Origin: Mesocentrotus franciscanus
Lineage: Eukaryota > Echinodermata > Echinoidea > Camarodonta > Strongylocentrotidae
Reading direction: 5' to 3'
Assembly (NCBI GenBank): GCA_037976565.1
Contig: CP137686.1
Location: 3,638,019 to 3,702,018 of the forward strand
Length of the DNA stretch: 64,000 nucleotides
The position numbers and the translations under genes are program-made. Below the pieces are notes generated by a model that was not told the origin of the DNA, did not search any database, and saw nothing but the letters and a program-made list of their open reading frames with translations. This document shows, one piece after another, positions 46,518-59,169 of this stretch (its first letter is position 1; each line of letters opens with the position of its first letter).

Positions 46518-47562
46518 AAAAAATCAAATCGGCCAGATTTGGGGCTACCCAAAAAGTTGAAAATCAACAAATGATTTCAAGCATTTCCAAGCAAACTATT
46601 ACATGTATTAATCTGCTCCTGTGTTTATGAATGATTGAAAATAAAGAATTTAATCGTACCTGATAATGAATACCTTATAATTTTGACAGCAGCCTGTTTG
46701 TAATAGAAAGTTATTATTTGTATTTTTTTACTTATTACTTTAGTGAACATGATTACAAGATTTCCTTACAAAGAACACAACTGAGCTGTCAAATAATATC
46801 TCCTTCACAGCATCGGTTGAGCTAGGCTTCAGTTCTCAACTTGCTGTTGTGTTCTTGTAATACGTCGCCATCTCTCGGTTCTGATAAAGTTTTTAAAGCT
46901 TTTCACGTTTATCAGTCAAGTTCCTTAAGGGAGAGGGAGAGAGAGAGAGAAAGAGATAGGGAGGGGGACAAAGAAATAAAGAAAGCTTTTCACGTTTATC
47001 AGTCAATATGCTTTCTCATCACAATCACAAGGAGAGAGAGAGAGAGAAGAGGAGTGGGGGTGAGAGGGAAAGGGGGACGAACCAAGAAAACGAGAAAGAA
47101 ACGGCAAGAATTTGAGAAAGGAAAATTGTAATCACTATTAAATAACGTAAGAAAAAATGAATAAGAACCCACTTTTGTCATGGGAACATGTATAGATGTG
47201 ACCTTTACCATTAAAAAGGCCAACAAATCACACGATATTAACATTTACCGGTAAATAAGCTTCGCCAAATGGAAAGTTATATGCCTAAATATAGGCCTAC
47301 GATTGAAAATGCCCTGATTTTCCGTTTTCAAATCTTTTCAGCTATGATTTTTTTTTGTACATATGCATATTGACCTCTGTCAACTTCTTAGTGAAAGGGT
47401 ATTCCCCCTTTTTCCCCTTCTTTTTTTCTTTAATGATATTTTCCCCGACGAAAGATGTCTTGTGAATATTTTTTTCTTCAAAATTCTGTTCTTGGATCTA
47501 CATGTGTCTTTCCTTTCACTTTCCTTCCTTTTAACGACTTTACCGCAACTGCAAAAGGATGT
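46518..47562. repeat. Tandem duplication, copy 2, segment A2
   Basis: Matches 44798-45832 almost base for base to caactgcaaaaggatgt, then the match is broken by inserted MITE/LINE sequence. The rest of the unit (B2) resumes at 50628. Confidence 0.9.
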
Positions 47563-47587
47563 AACTTTTGGAACGTGGATACATAAA

Positions 47588-47798
47588 AGGGGAAGTACAC
47601 CCTAATATTTGTTTGATTTTAATAGTTGCAGAAAAATGAGAGAAACAGATCAGTGAAAGTTTGAGCAAAATCCGATTAAGGATAAGAAAGGTATGAATTT
47701 GTCTAATTGTATCAAACACAAATGGCAACGCTGTAACGTATCTTGCGAGGTCCTGTCTAATTCGCTGTCTAATTCGCTCTGTACAGAAATTTCATAAG
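47588..47798. mobile_element. MITE family M, left half, split by a LINE
   Basis: aggggaagtacaccctaata and cagtgaaagtttgagcaaaa match the left half of 43583-44080. The match stops where the LINE tail starts and a right-hand segment (about 50535-50627, gttattgatgacggaataga...) resumes beyond the LINE. Confidence 0.75.
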
Positions 47799-49156
47799 TT
47801 CAAGTTCAAGTTCAAGTTTTATTTCCATTTTCAACAAGAAAACTACAAATTATGTACAATAAATAAATTACAAACAACAGTTTACAAAGTATACAAAAGT
47901 AATTATACAAGTGTATATGTTATTTTTCTTCGCATAAAAAAACATTCTTTATATTATTCTTAATTAAGTTACAAGGAATTATAAGATAATCATATCTCAC
48001 AATCTAAATCAAGAAGAAAAAGAAAAATGTTGCTGTACATTCATATGTCAAGTGAAAATGGAGGGATCCACTAAAAAGCATGGCTTGTAGAGTGTGGACC
48101 CCTCAACAAATAATGTTATAACAAATTAACACAAGAATAAGAAAAATATGTTGTGTCTACGGAGGCTACTGAAGAGAACAGGTATCAACATATAAGACGC
48201 AGTGTGGAAGCACAAGGGTAGAATTATGAACTACATGGACAAGATTATAGAAAAGATATGGGGTGAGTGGTGAGTGGGTGTGGACCGCATGACTGAAGGA
48301 TAGTGTATATATAAATAGGAAGTACGTAGGAATTAAGAGCATGATGAGAGAGGCTGAACGCGCAATTTTAATTAGCACCAATTGGGATTAATCTTGCGAT
48401 GACCTTTTTGTTTATATAAGACACTAAATCAACTATTCTCATAACATTGCAATAAAAATAATTTAAGTTTTCTTTTAAAAGAATTGGGTGAAAGTGATTA
48501 TTTTATGCCTATATAAAGAATGTTCCTAAATTTGGGATCATCATAAATTAACGTGTTCTGAGCTAACAGTTCTCAAAAGGGGCAAATGAAATTCATTAGA
48601 CTATCTAGTTGGATAATTATGAACTGATTGATTAAAAAAAAACATAAAATCAAAAGCTGAAGGTAACATATTATTATCATATTTATACATAAATTGACCT
48701 AAATGATACAAGTACAAGTCTTTAAATTTGAATAAATCTATTATAAAAAAAACAATGGGTCTGTATGGGAGCGTATAGGAGAGTTACAAATAATACGAAT
48801 AGCCCTTTTTGTAATAACAATAATCTATCTGACAACCATTTGCGCGTATTCCCCCAAGCTAGAAGACCACAATTCAGGTATGGCAATATTAAAGATGAGT
48901 ATAACATAAACAAGGACGAAATTAGGAGACAAGTTTTTAATCTATTTATTACCCCATTATTACGCGAAATGGTTTTACAAATATTATCAATATGACATTG
49001 CCATAAAAGCTTATTATCGACAGTTACTCCCCAAAATTCAATTAGAGGCACCTCTTCTAACACATTAATTATAAAAAACAATATCTAATGGCAAAGAATC
49101 TATTGATTTACTAAAAAGCCCATATTTAGTTTTCTATAAATTTAAAGATAATGGGT

Positions 49157-49477
49157 GGTATTCCGATAGCGCGAACTAAGTTAAGCTTGGCTTAACTAGT
49201 TCACACTTTTATGGAGTGCCTGTTGCCAACTCATTTTCCCTGTACAGATTATTTTAATCCTGCAATGAAAAGTGTCCAAAAAATTAATTTTGCAATGAAA
49301 TGGGAAGAAAAAGATAATATGAGTATGAACTGAATTTCAATAAAGTCTTTGGTAGATTATCTTTGTCATGAATATTGAAGGAGGAAGATGAAACCTAGCA
49401 TTCCATAGAAGTGTGAACTAAAATTCTTGTTTAGTCTGGACTTAGTCCCGGCTTAACTTAAGAGAATACCACCCAAT
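49157..49477. mobile_element. MITE nested in the LINE (GGGTGGTATTC ends)
   Basis: Ends GGGTGGTATTC and inverse GAATACCACCC with aat on both sides (49154-49156, 49478-49480). Subterminal gttaagc and gtgtgaacta repeats are inverted. It interrupts the LINE reading frame between the ADD motif region and FWGVTVD. Confidence 0.75.
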
Positions 49478-49687
49478 GTGTTAGCTCTAATCCCCTGAGA
49501 AATCTTTAATAGTTCAATATTGATAGTTTCTGATAAAGTACGTGGATAACTGTGAGAACAAAATAAATTAGTATCATCGGCAAATAGCATGAATGACATA
49601 AATCATTTATATAAAGAATAAATAAGAGTGGACCCAATATGCTACCTTGGGGGACGCCGCAATTAATATCATGACATTCTGAATTCA

Positions 49688-50278
49688 AGGGGAATTCCAC
49701 CCTGATATTAAATTGGTTTTAATACAAGCAGAAAAATTAGAAAAAATTCAGTGAAAGTTTGAGAAAAATCGGACAACAAATAAGAAAGTTATGAATCTGT
49801 CAAAATCATGAAAATCATGGAATCTGTGAGACAAATTGGCAATGCGGTCAGAATGTTGTGATGTCATCCCCTCACAATTCACCACTGATCTGAATAACAG
49901 AATTACCCAAAATCTCAATTTCTCTGAATGCTAATGGAATAGTAGACCTATCTTATATGGGGGTGCATGAAAGAACATGTTATCCGTGATATACGATCGA
50001 GATATAGGCACGAAGAAACTATATCTTTTGATCAAAATGGAATTTAATGACATTTCTTGCATTCAACAAAGGATTTAATGTGAGGGGGTGATATCATATT
50101 CAGAGACCGCGTTGCCAATTTGACTCACAGATTTGAAGTATTTCATGAAATTTTATGGATTAAAACATCCATAACTTTCTTATTTATTGTCCGATCTTTC
50201 TCAAATTTTCACTGATCTGTTCTTCTCATTTTTGTCCTAATATTAAAACAAACTTATTATCAGGGTAGAATTCCCCTG
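49688..50278. mobile_element. MITE family M nested in the LINE reverse-transcriptase domain
   Basis: aggggaattccaccctgata at the left is inverted at the right as tatcagggtagaattcccct. It splits the RT between the motif A region and CGVPQGS. Confidence 0.8.
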
Positions 50279-50627
50279 TAACATTATTCAAGGAAACTGT
50301 TTTCTATTGGAAAGGAAGCTCAGGAACCACTCCCAGGCCTTCCCATTACGGTGGTTGATCGTGTCGAAGGCCTTGGAGAAGTCCAGGAATATGCCCACCG
50401 TGTGCAAAGATTTATCAACAGCATGTGCCACCTAATCAACAAAAGACAATAAAGCATGAATAGTGCTATGTTTTCTCTGAAACCAAATTGAAAATTAGAC
50501 AAAATATTTGGATTCTTTTAAAAAAGGAAACATCAATTTCCTTAGTTATTGATGACGGAATAGATTTGTTTCATACATGGATTGTAAAGAAACATATTTG
50601 CGATAATTATATTTAGAGTGCATGTAT

Positions 50628-51308
50628 GACTGGGCATTTTCCTTAGGGAAAACATAATTTATTTATTTTTTATTTTATTTTTAATACGGAGCAACTAAAA
50701 TGTCGAATCACCATTTAAAAGAGCCGCGAGGAGTGACCCCTTTTTTCAAAATGGTAGATTAACACTTTGAACATGCTGGATCCAACATTATAAATATTTG
50801 TGTTAATCTGACTTTTTGAAAATTTCGTCATTTCTCGGCCGTTTTAAATAATGATTTAAAAACTCAAATAATAAAATATTTCCGTGTTAAGAGTGTAGGT
50901 AATGCAATAGCTATTGAAAGTACCCTTCAGTTGTATTCTTCAAATACTTTTTGCAATTGTGTTTGCATTTCTTTTTCATATATCAAAATAATCAAATGAT
51001 GAATTTCGAACCGAATTTGTAGTGGGTATAGAAAGCAAGAGAAAAAAACATGAAAAGCAGAAGAGGATGTAAGGTTATTATTTGTAAGAAAATATTGTAA
51101 TGACTGTAAGGGAAACAAAATGACTAATTAAGTTTTGTAAAACAAGTCGATTCGAAGTGCTCTTGAATAGAAGATGACTGTAATACGATAAACAAAAGTA
51201 AAACTTGGGAATTTGTAATCACTCTACTTTCATTTAATGCAAAAGTCTCATCTTGCAATCATATTTGTACTTTCAATTTTTGTCATGTACTAAAGGGAAA
51301 TTCAGCTA
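50628..51308. repeat. Tandem duplication, copy 2, segment B2
   Basis: gactgggcattttccttagg to aaagggaaattcagcta matches 45833-46518 with few differences. Confidence 0.9.
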
Positions 51309-51415
51309 CATTTCATGATCATCATAATCACTATATAACCGTCGTCGTCATCATCATCATATTAGCGAAACATTTTGAACGGGGTATAATATTAGAGGCA
51401 GAATATCAAATTAGG

Positions 51416-51915
51416 NNNNNNNNNNNNNNNNNNNNNNNNNNNNNNNNNNNNNNNNNNNNNNNNNNNNNNNNNNNNNNNNNNNNNNNNNNNNNNNNNNNNN
51501 NNNNNNNNNNNNNNNNNNNNNNNNNNNNNNNNNNNNNNNNNNNNNNNNNNNNNNNNNNNNNNNNNNNNNNNNNNNNNNNNNNNNNNNNNNNNNNNNNNNN
51601 NNNNNNNNNNNNNNNNNNNNNNNNNNNNNNNNNNNNNNNNNNNNNNNNNNNNNNNNNNNNNNNNNNNNNNNNNNNNNNNNNNNNNNNNNNNNNNNNNNNN
51701 NNNNNNNNNNNNNNNNNNNNNNNNNNNNNNNNNNNNNNNNNNNNNNNNNNNNNNNNNNNNNNNNNNNNNNNNNNNNNNNNNNNNNNNNNNNNNNNNNNNN
51801 NNNNNNNNNNNNNNNNNNNNNNNNNNNNNNNNNNNNNNNNNNNNNNNNNNNNNNNNNNNNNNNNNNNNNNNNNNNNNNNNNNNNNNNNNNNNNNNNNNNN
51901 NNNNNNNNNNNNNNN
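51416..51915. other. Assembly gap, 500 N
   Basis: Exactly 500 Ns, a placeholder size. The 13 bases before it (atatcaaattagg, 51403-51415) are repeated immediately after it (51916-51928). Confidence 0.99.
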
Positions 51916-51928
51916 ATATCAAATTAGG

Positions 51929-52377
51929 GACAACATGCTGGCTTTCTCGCTGATTATCATTCTGTCATTCAAGTGTATTTATTTTCAAAGTATATACAGT
52001 TTTGTTCATTTATAGTGATATAGCTAATTTGTATAACTTCAGTGGCAGTTACGGGGAGGGGCACGGAGTCATTGGCCCTCATCTGTCAAATTCAATCTTG
52101 CATACTAAAACTTCGGCAGGAAAAGAGAAAAACTTTCTGCATGTGTAATATATTTATAACTTTTATGGGGGATCCTCTGAAATAATTTTAGACTAACAAC
52201 GTTTATGAAAAATGTCTTCTTAACAACCCCCCACACACACACGGCCTTTTTCCGCCGGTGATATTCTTTTTTCGAATTGATGTCCCCCGGACCCCACTAT
52301 AATCTCAAATTTGTTAAATAGTCTTTAACAGTTACCGCTTTTTCAAGTCTTAACTATCTGCCCCATACGGCATTCCC

Positions 52378-52421
<44 letters not shown>

Positions 52422-52880
52422 TTGCCTAATATTCCACTGACACATCTCAAGGTACGGGGGCTCCCCTTCGCATCAATGTCCATTAAGGAAATCAATTAGC
52501 CAGCATTTTATTGATCCTTTTCGGAATGTTATTGATCCCTGTCCTACTAATTGGCGCGAATAATGCAATACCAGACTTCCCATGATAATAATCAAAAGCA
52601 GGATTCGATACTTAAATCGATAAATCGGACCATGAGGTTCTGACGTCACAAACCCGGATGGGCTCTTTTAATCAGCAGTAATTATGGCCAGGTATCAGTT
52701 TACAAGGATGTAAGGTTATGTAAATGGGCAATTATGTCCTTCTTACTTTCGCCATTAATAATTACGTGCACTTGTTGTGTTTAAAAGTAATAAACAGGAA
52801 GTCTGTGTATAGCCCTACGAGTTAAACATAGAAAATGATAGTGAAAATAGATTTTGAGGGAGAGGGGCGGGGATATATGG
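51929..52880. other. Intergenic with a (TC)n microsatellite
   Basis: A TC run at 52381-52418. No coding signal. Confidence 0.6.
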
Positions 52881-52883
52881 TGC

Positions 52884-52923
52884 AGAATGAGAGAGAGAGA
52901 GAGAGAGAGAAAGAGAGATAGTG

Positions 52924-52960
<37 letters not shown>

Positions 52961-53290
52961 TAGTGATATATATATAGAGAGAGAGAGACAGACAGACATA
53001 CAGACAGACAGACATAATTATATAGAGACAGAGAGAGAGAGAGACATAAACCGATAGAGATATATAATCATATATTTATATATATACATATATATATATA
53101 TAGAGAGAGAGAGACACACACAGAGAGAGAGATAAAGAAAGAGACAGACAGAGAAAGAGATTTATATATTTATAAATATATATATATATACGTGATATGT
53201 ATAGAGAGATAGACAGAGAGACAGAGAGACAGAGATACAGAGACAGAGATACAGAGACAGAAACAGAGAGACAGAAACAGAGAAAGACAG
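52884..53290 (+). repeat. Compound (GA)n/(TA)n/(GACA)n microsatellite, 400 bp
   Basis: Blocks of gagagaga, tatatata and agacagac/agagacag alternate. The open frames on both strands are artefacts. Confidence 0.95.
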
Positions 53291-54235
53291 GCAAACACAG
53301 AAAAGGGCAGTTTTAGAGAACACGTGAAAGTTGAAAAGTTTGTACTATGTACTCTGTTCTATCTACAGCATTGACTAAACTTTGTTTTGATAAATTATTC
53401 ATTCAAAATTTAAAAAGAAGCGTTCTTACAAAAGTTATAGTTATTAATTGACACCCCGGGTACTTTTATAATACGTTTTATTCTAATGATAACTTTTAAA
53501 GCTGAATGTTTGATAAATTTTGCACAGTTTACCGCATACAATTATTATTTAAGAAACAGATTAAACAATTTGCAGCATAATAACTAAAGGCTGATCGTTG
53601 AATTCATTTTTATCATTCAAGTCTTATCTGAAACACTCAGGAATTAAACAATTCAATGTCAAAGAAGTGAAGAAAATAATTGATTTGTTGTAATTTCCAG
53701 CAAATATTCCATTGTTCACCCTTGATAAATATTTTTGTGTTTTGTATATGTTTGTAAATCTGTATAACATGGAAATATAGTAAAAAATAAATAAATCCTC
53801 ATGGAAGAGGCAAAGAGAAGGAAAAAAAAGCTGAATGTTTGAGAACAAAAAAATAAATTCCATTGATTTTCCCCTCAAACCCCCTCTGCCATCCCTTTGC
53901 TTTTCGTAAACAATTTCCTGATGCATTACACTAGTAAACACTTAATGTAATTGATATATTTGTCGCATTATCTTGTTAAGTTGAACACTATAATTAGCTT
54001 TTATTTCAAAATCTTGTCTTGAAATACTCCTACATAGAGATCAGTTTTCTATTGTTTTAGAATTTATTGTTATTTCTTAAGTTGAATTAAGTTACTTAAG
54101 GTATACATTTACCACTGTCATATGTTTTTATTAAATATATTTTGTATTATATTTCCCTTTCCTTTTTCCTTTTCCTCGTTTATTTTTGAACTGTTTGACT
54201 GGTCTTATCTCATAATGATTTATATATTCGCCTCT
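53291..54235. other. Intergenic AT-rich DNA
   Basis: No feature recognised; a 105-codon minus frame at 53624-53941 has no domain signature. Confidence 0.5.
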
Positions 54236-54554
54236 CCTCCTCCCCCTCCTTCTTCTTCTTCTTCTTCTTCTTCTTCTTCTTCTACTACTTCTTCTTCTTC
54301 TTCGTCTTCTTCTTCTTCTTCTTCTCCTCCTCCTCCTTCTTCTTCTTCTTCTTCTCCTTCTTCTTCTTCTTCTTCCTCCTCCTCCTTCTTCTTCTTCTTC
54401 TTCTTCTTCTTCTTCTTCTTCTTCTTCTTCTTCTTCTTCTTCTTCTTTCTTCTTCTTCTTCTTCTTCTTCTTCTTCTTCTTCTTCTTCTTCTCCTTCTTC
54501 TTCTTCTTCTTCTTCTTCTTCTTCTTCTTCTTCTTCTTCTTCTTCTTCTTCTTG
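54235..54554 (+). repeat. (CTT)n microsatellite, about 310 bp
   Basis: Nearly pure cttcttctt with short ctcctcctc interruptions, about 100 triplets. Homopurine on the other strand; capable of triplex (H-DNA) formation. Confidence 0.97.
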
Positions 54555-56661
54555 TTTATCTTGTTCCTTTTCTTTTCTTTATTTTTCTTTCCCCCCCCCC
54601 ATGTTCTCCCTTTTTCTTATTCTTCTAGTTGATTATGATTATGGGTAAAACTTTTCGGTAGTAAATGCTTCTTTTTCTTTAATTATATTTAAGCTTGTGA
54701 TCCCAGCTAAAACATATTTATGTAGACAAATCCATTATTTGTTCGAAAATAACATGATAAAGAAAAAAATAATTGTCCAACCCTTCAACAAAATCCTTAA
54801 ACCAATGATAAAGGGAGCATTTTGTGATAAATTATCGGTACAACCAAGGAATTTTAAAGTAAGCACTGAGGACATAAATTGGAACATAAAATCAAAAGAT
54901 TCAGAATCTTTTCTGACATAATATGGTATATGATTCATCTGAATTCATAATTTACAGATTAATGGTAAACTTGATCATCATCGTCTTGTGTCAAAGGTAA
55001 AATATTCTTGACGACCATAATGCTGATTTTTCTTCTTCTTCTTCTTGGGTCAGAAAGAGAGAATTAATTCACATGGTATCCTTCAGCATACACCGCACTG
55101 ATATCTGTGAAGCTTCGCACAATATGATTTACTTTCATTTTCAATACATCATACTTTCGATTTCTTTAACAGTGGGCTGCGGCGTAGTCAACGCGTTTGT
55201 GTGTGTGTGTGGGGGGGGCTCTAACTCTTATCCCTTTTTCATGCCGAGGGAAAGAGAAAATTCGCAACACTGTGCCTACCCCCATACTCAGTCCCATATA
55301 AATGAACAAACTTGATGAAAAGTTTGCGAAACATTATTTGCTATAAACGAAATTCAACCTTTGACATTTCTTGTAGAAATTGCGCCCTCAATCAAGAAAT
55401 GACTTGATACCTTTGTACTAGATGAAACAAGCATAAAAGGGTGGCTATTTATGGCAGTTAGGTTTCTGAGTAACTGAGATTTTCTAAGAACAACTTCCTT
55501 GCGGAAGTATGATGTAAAACATTGGTAAAAGTATGAATCATAAATCATTATGGTGATTTATAGAATGCATTAAAATTGATGATGTATATAGCCCCTTCAA
55601 AAATCAGTTCATAGCTTGATTGGCATTTTCAACGTTTTGAAATGGTGTGAAGAAAAATCAGCCAAGGAAATAATCTTTTTCATTAATAATGACTGTACAA
55701 GAACCCCCCAAAAAAAAAAAAGTTTGTATACTGTACTGTGTTAATGATTGTGTTTGCCAACCAAAAATAAAATTAAAAATTATATATGTATATCATATAA
55801 ATATTATTTCTATAACTCTTTCAAACATTAGATTTGTGATCAATTTGTTTCACACAGAATGTGATCTAAAATAAATACACCCCCTCCAAATAAGGAATTT
55901 TGTTCTCTTTCATTTTCGTATGTTTTAGTTTACTCTGTGGTGAGGAATGAACAAAGTGTTTTTAGGTTTGGTGTTAGAGGTCATGAAGTAGGGTTGGAGT
56001 TTAGGGGGAAATAAGTTTAAAGGTTTAATGTTTGAGTTGCAGTGTGCATGATGCATGATGCATTGAGGTTTGAGGTTTGAACAAAAATAAGAAGAAAGAA
56101 ATCAATTTGACTTGTTCTTTTGTTTATAATGCAGATGCTTTCAGGTGATTTCACATTTTGTGCAAGACTTGTGTGCTTTGATCAGTTGATGTCAAGTGGA
56201 TTGGCGCCTTACAAATGTTATAAAATATCTTAAAAATTAAATCTATGCAAGTGAAATAATATAAATATCCTATTCACGATATCCCAAGGTGCCTTTGCTG
56301 TTTGAAATATGGACAAATGTATTTTTGTTTTAGATAATGGTATTTTAAATTTTTTTATATGAAAGTAAGTGTAGTCAGTTCACAAAAGCAAAAGCCTTTT
56401 CACCATGTTGCATAGTCTATTCGATAAAATGTTAAATAATGATAGGCTGCATGTACATGTATAAACTGAAAATTTGATTAGGCCTTGGATACTTTAAAAA
56501 CTGAAATGTTTCGGCGATAGGTAATTATAAATCAGAGGCCCGTCTTATAAAGAGTTTTGATTTACCCGAATCAATCGCAAGTCATCTAATCAATCGCAAG
56601 TTTGCAGTCCCTTATCTCTTATGTACATAGTTGCGATTGATATTAATCGCAAATCATATCC
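54555..56661. other. Intergenic AT-rich DNA
   Basis: No supported gene or element. A G8 run (55209-55218) and short frames only. Confidence 0.5.
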
Positions 56662-57130
56662 GGACACCTACCCCCTGGACATGCATGCCCCGGATAACCA
56701 CCCCTAGGATAACCACCCTTTAGGACAACTACCCCCCGAGGACAACTACCCCCTAGGGCAACCACCCTCTAGGACGACTACCCCCAGGACAACTACCCCC
56801 TAGGACAACAACCCCCTAGGAAAACTACCCCTAGACAACTACCCTTAGGACAACTACCCCCCGGACAAATACCCCCTAGGATAGTTGTCCGCGGGGTAGT
56901 TGTCCTAGAGGATGGTTGTCGTAGGGGGTAGTTGTCTGGGGGTAGGTGTACGGGGTAAGTTGTCCGGGGGTAGTTGTCGTAGGGGGTAGTTGTCCGGGGG
57001 TAGCTCTCCAAGGGGGTAGTTGCTCTAGGGGTGGTTGCCCTAGGGAGTAGTTGTCCTAGAGCATGTCCTATAGAGGGTGGTTATCCTAGGGGTGGTTATC
57101 CGGGGGTAGTTGTCCAGGGGGTAGGTGTCC
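56662..57130. mobile_element. Palindromic minisatellite/foldback of GGACAACTACCCC units
   Basis: The left arm (56662-56880) is repeated ccccctaggacaactac; the right arm (56881-57130) is its inverse, gtagttgtcctaggggg. The ends GGACACCTACCCCCTGG (56662) and inverse (57130) are a perfect 17-bp TIR. No coding potential and no clear target duplication. Confidence 0.8.
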
Positions 57131-57319
57131 TAGAACCGTATAGCGCTCTGAAACTACTTTTCTAAGCGCTCGACATTGTATTATTATCCCGGTTGTTGGA
57201 CTCAATTGCTCTTCCGCACATGACAGTCCACACGCTCTGCTCCATGGGGAGTATTCCGGCCAGGCGCCATTTTACAAGCGCACAGAATCGGATGTCAATG
57301 TAACCACATTAACGTTCGC

Positions 57320-57460
57320 AAACTACCAGGTACCCATTTAACACCTTGGTGGAGAGTGGCAAATGTATATAAATATATTGCAAAGGGACAAAAGGGCCGT
57401 GCCAGGGCTCGAACCTACGACCTTCGAACCATTCGACTACGAGCCCCGAGCAAATGTTTC
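57320..57460 (-). mobile_element. tRNA-derived SINE, antisense
   Basis: Read on the minus strand: box B GGTTCGAGCCC, then catttgccactctccaccaa and gtgttaaatgggtacctgg. Confidence 0.75.
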
Positions 57461-58004
57461 GTGATATACGATCCCTTCTCACATCCCCCATGTCTTAACC
57501 GCATTGATCTCTCGCATTTCACCCCTAAGTAAGACCGATGCCATTTTTTCCCTTTAATTGCTGAAACTGCGCTACACCACTTAGAAAAAATACACAAGTA
57601 TTGTAGTCGAGTGGTTAAATCTAATCTTGAGCTCTGGTATGGGAATCGTATTTTGAGAAAAATTCGCTATGATTTATTCTGGATTGTTTAACCTGCAGTA
57701 GATTTGTTGTTTGAACCAGTGAAATAAAAACAATTAAAAACGCACAAAAACTTACTGGGCATCATCTTCGATAAAAACCACAACTCCCATTTGCACATAG
57801 TGACCTGTGTTAAGCACATGGTGTCGGGCTTACTTACCCATATTTCCTTATCTTTATTATTATTATTATTAAGTATTTGACGTCACCTGTGCTTTGGAGG
57901 CGAAAAGCGAACTGAATCACTGTAACCATCGGGTCTCTCTATGCTCATTACTCAGCCACTATACATTTTCTACCAAAATTGTTTGGTGACGTACATGTCA
58001 TTTC

Positions 58005-58660
58005 AAGGTTTCAAGGTTTCTTTATTTTTCCACATAATATAACAAAATCAAATGAATATGCAATACATACAAATTCGATAACATAATATGAGACAAAAGA
58101 TACAACAAATAATTATACAATTATTCAAATAAATCATTTAAAGAGAATGACCAGTTCTGGTTATGCGATTGCATTGTGAAAGAAACGTTGTGGAATCGAT
58201 CAGAAAAGGTTGATCATCTAGCATATAAGTATTGGTGTGTACTGCAAGGTTCTGGAATCATCAAAATGATAAGAAATTTGGCCCAGTCTTGGTAAAGTTA
58301 CAAGCACTGTACACAGAAAGATGTATATGGGACTATGCGACCACGTGCGCGATATCTATTTGGTCCCAATGGATATAATAATTCACCAAATATATCAATA
58401 GTAGGCGGTTTCCCGGCAAAATTTGTATCATCACGTATTAGTCAAAACATATTCTTTCACATGATTGGTAATGAGAGCTTCCATTTCATTTTTTGAGAGA
58501 GGGGCGTTTCCAAAACTGGTCTTTACCTTTAAGATTGGCACATTGGTGAAAACATAGTGGAGGAGTCTATTAAAAAGTAGGCTTGTATTGTATAGACCCC
58601 TTGAGAATAAAAAAAGGTTACAAGTGCTCTGTAATATAAATAGAATTTAAATGCTTATGT
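58005..58660 (-). mobile_element. LINE 3' end, same family as 47799-50530
   Basis: The tail is inverted (ttcaagg tttcaagg ttt, 58005-58020). The region ggagtctattaaaaagtagg near 58562 parallels ggatccactaaaaagcatgg near 48065, in the same orientation and at a similar distance from the tail. No coding part is recognisable. Confidence 0.65.
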
Positions 58661-58799
58661 AATCCTACACCCGCCCCCCTCCCCCCCCCCCACGCTACAA
58701 TTTATTTGTAATCTTGAACATTCAGTGTAAGTTTCGTTGGATTCTGTGAGAATTTGTTTTCTATATTTACCAGAACTCAAGTTTATCTTTAAAACACTT

Positions 58800-59165
58800 T
58801 ACTGGAGATGCAAAGGTCGTGGGTTCGAGCCCTGGTACTCGTGTCATTTTGCTAAACACTAATCTACATTTTGCAACTCTCTACCCAGGTTTTAAATGAG
58901 TGGTTACGTCGCCGGGCTGTCGATCACAAGGTCCGCGGTTCGAGTTCTGCCGCGGCACTAATGTCCTTTGGCAAGACATTGATCTACATTTGCCACACTC
59001 AACCCAGGTGATGTAAATGGGTACCTGGCAGGAATTAATTCCTTGGAATGCTAGAGCGCCGTAATGGCAGCACAGCTAAAGCAGGGGTAATAATCTCCAA
59101 GTTTGGAAGCGCTTAGAGACTTAATTGTAATTCGCGCTATATAAAATCTGAGTATTATTATTATT
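58800..59165 (+). mobile_element. Two SINE heads in tandem, then a full SINE body
   Basis: A truncated copy (box B GGTTCGAGCCC near 58821) is followed by a complete one at 58899-59165 (box B GGTTCGAGTTC at 58937-58947) ending in (TTA)n. Confidence 0.8.
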
Positions 59166-59169
59166 ACCG

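Larger units (their letters stand above)
47799..50530 (-). mobile_element. 5'-truncated CR1/Jockey-like LINE, with two MITEs nested in it
   Basis: On the minus strand, motif A (FLDFSKAFDTINH, about 50400-50350) is followed by WEWFLSFLSNRKQF. After MITE 49688-50278 comes CGVPQGSILGPLLFILYIND (49660-49600) and, one frame over, LFADDTNLF. After a second MITE (about 49157-49477) come FWGVTVDNKLLW, NGVINRLK and LILPYLNCGLLAWGNT (49030-48830). The C-terminus HNYPTR and FKRKLKLFLLQCYENS lies near 48620 and 48440. The 3' tail is a (TTGAAC)3 repeat at 47816-47799. Multiple frameshifts: dead. Confidence 0.85.

Noticed and set aside
51392..51922. 176-codon open frame of unknown residues
   Set aside because: It is the run of 500 Ns.
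54122..54628. 168-codon Ser/Leu-rich open frame
   Set aside because: It is the (CTT)n tract.
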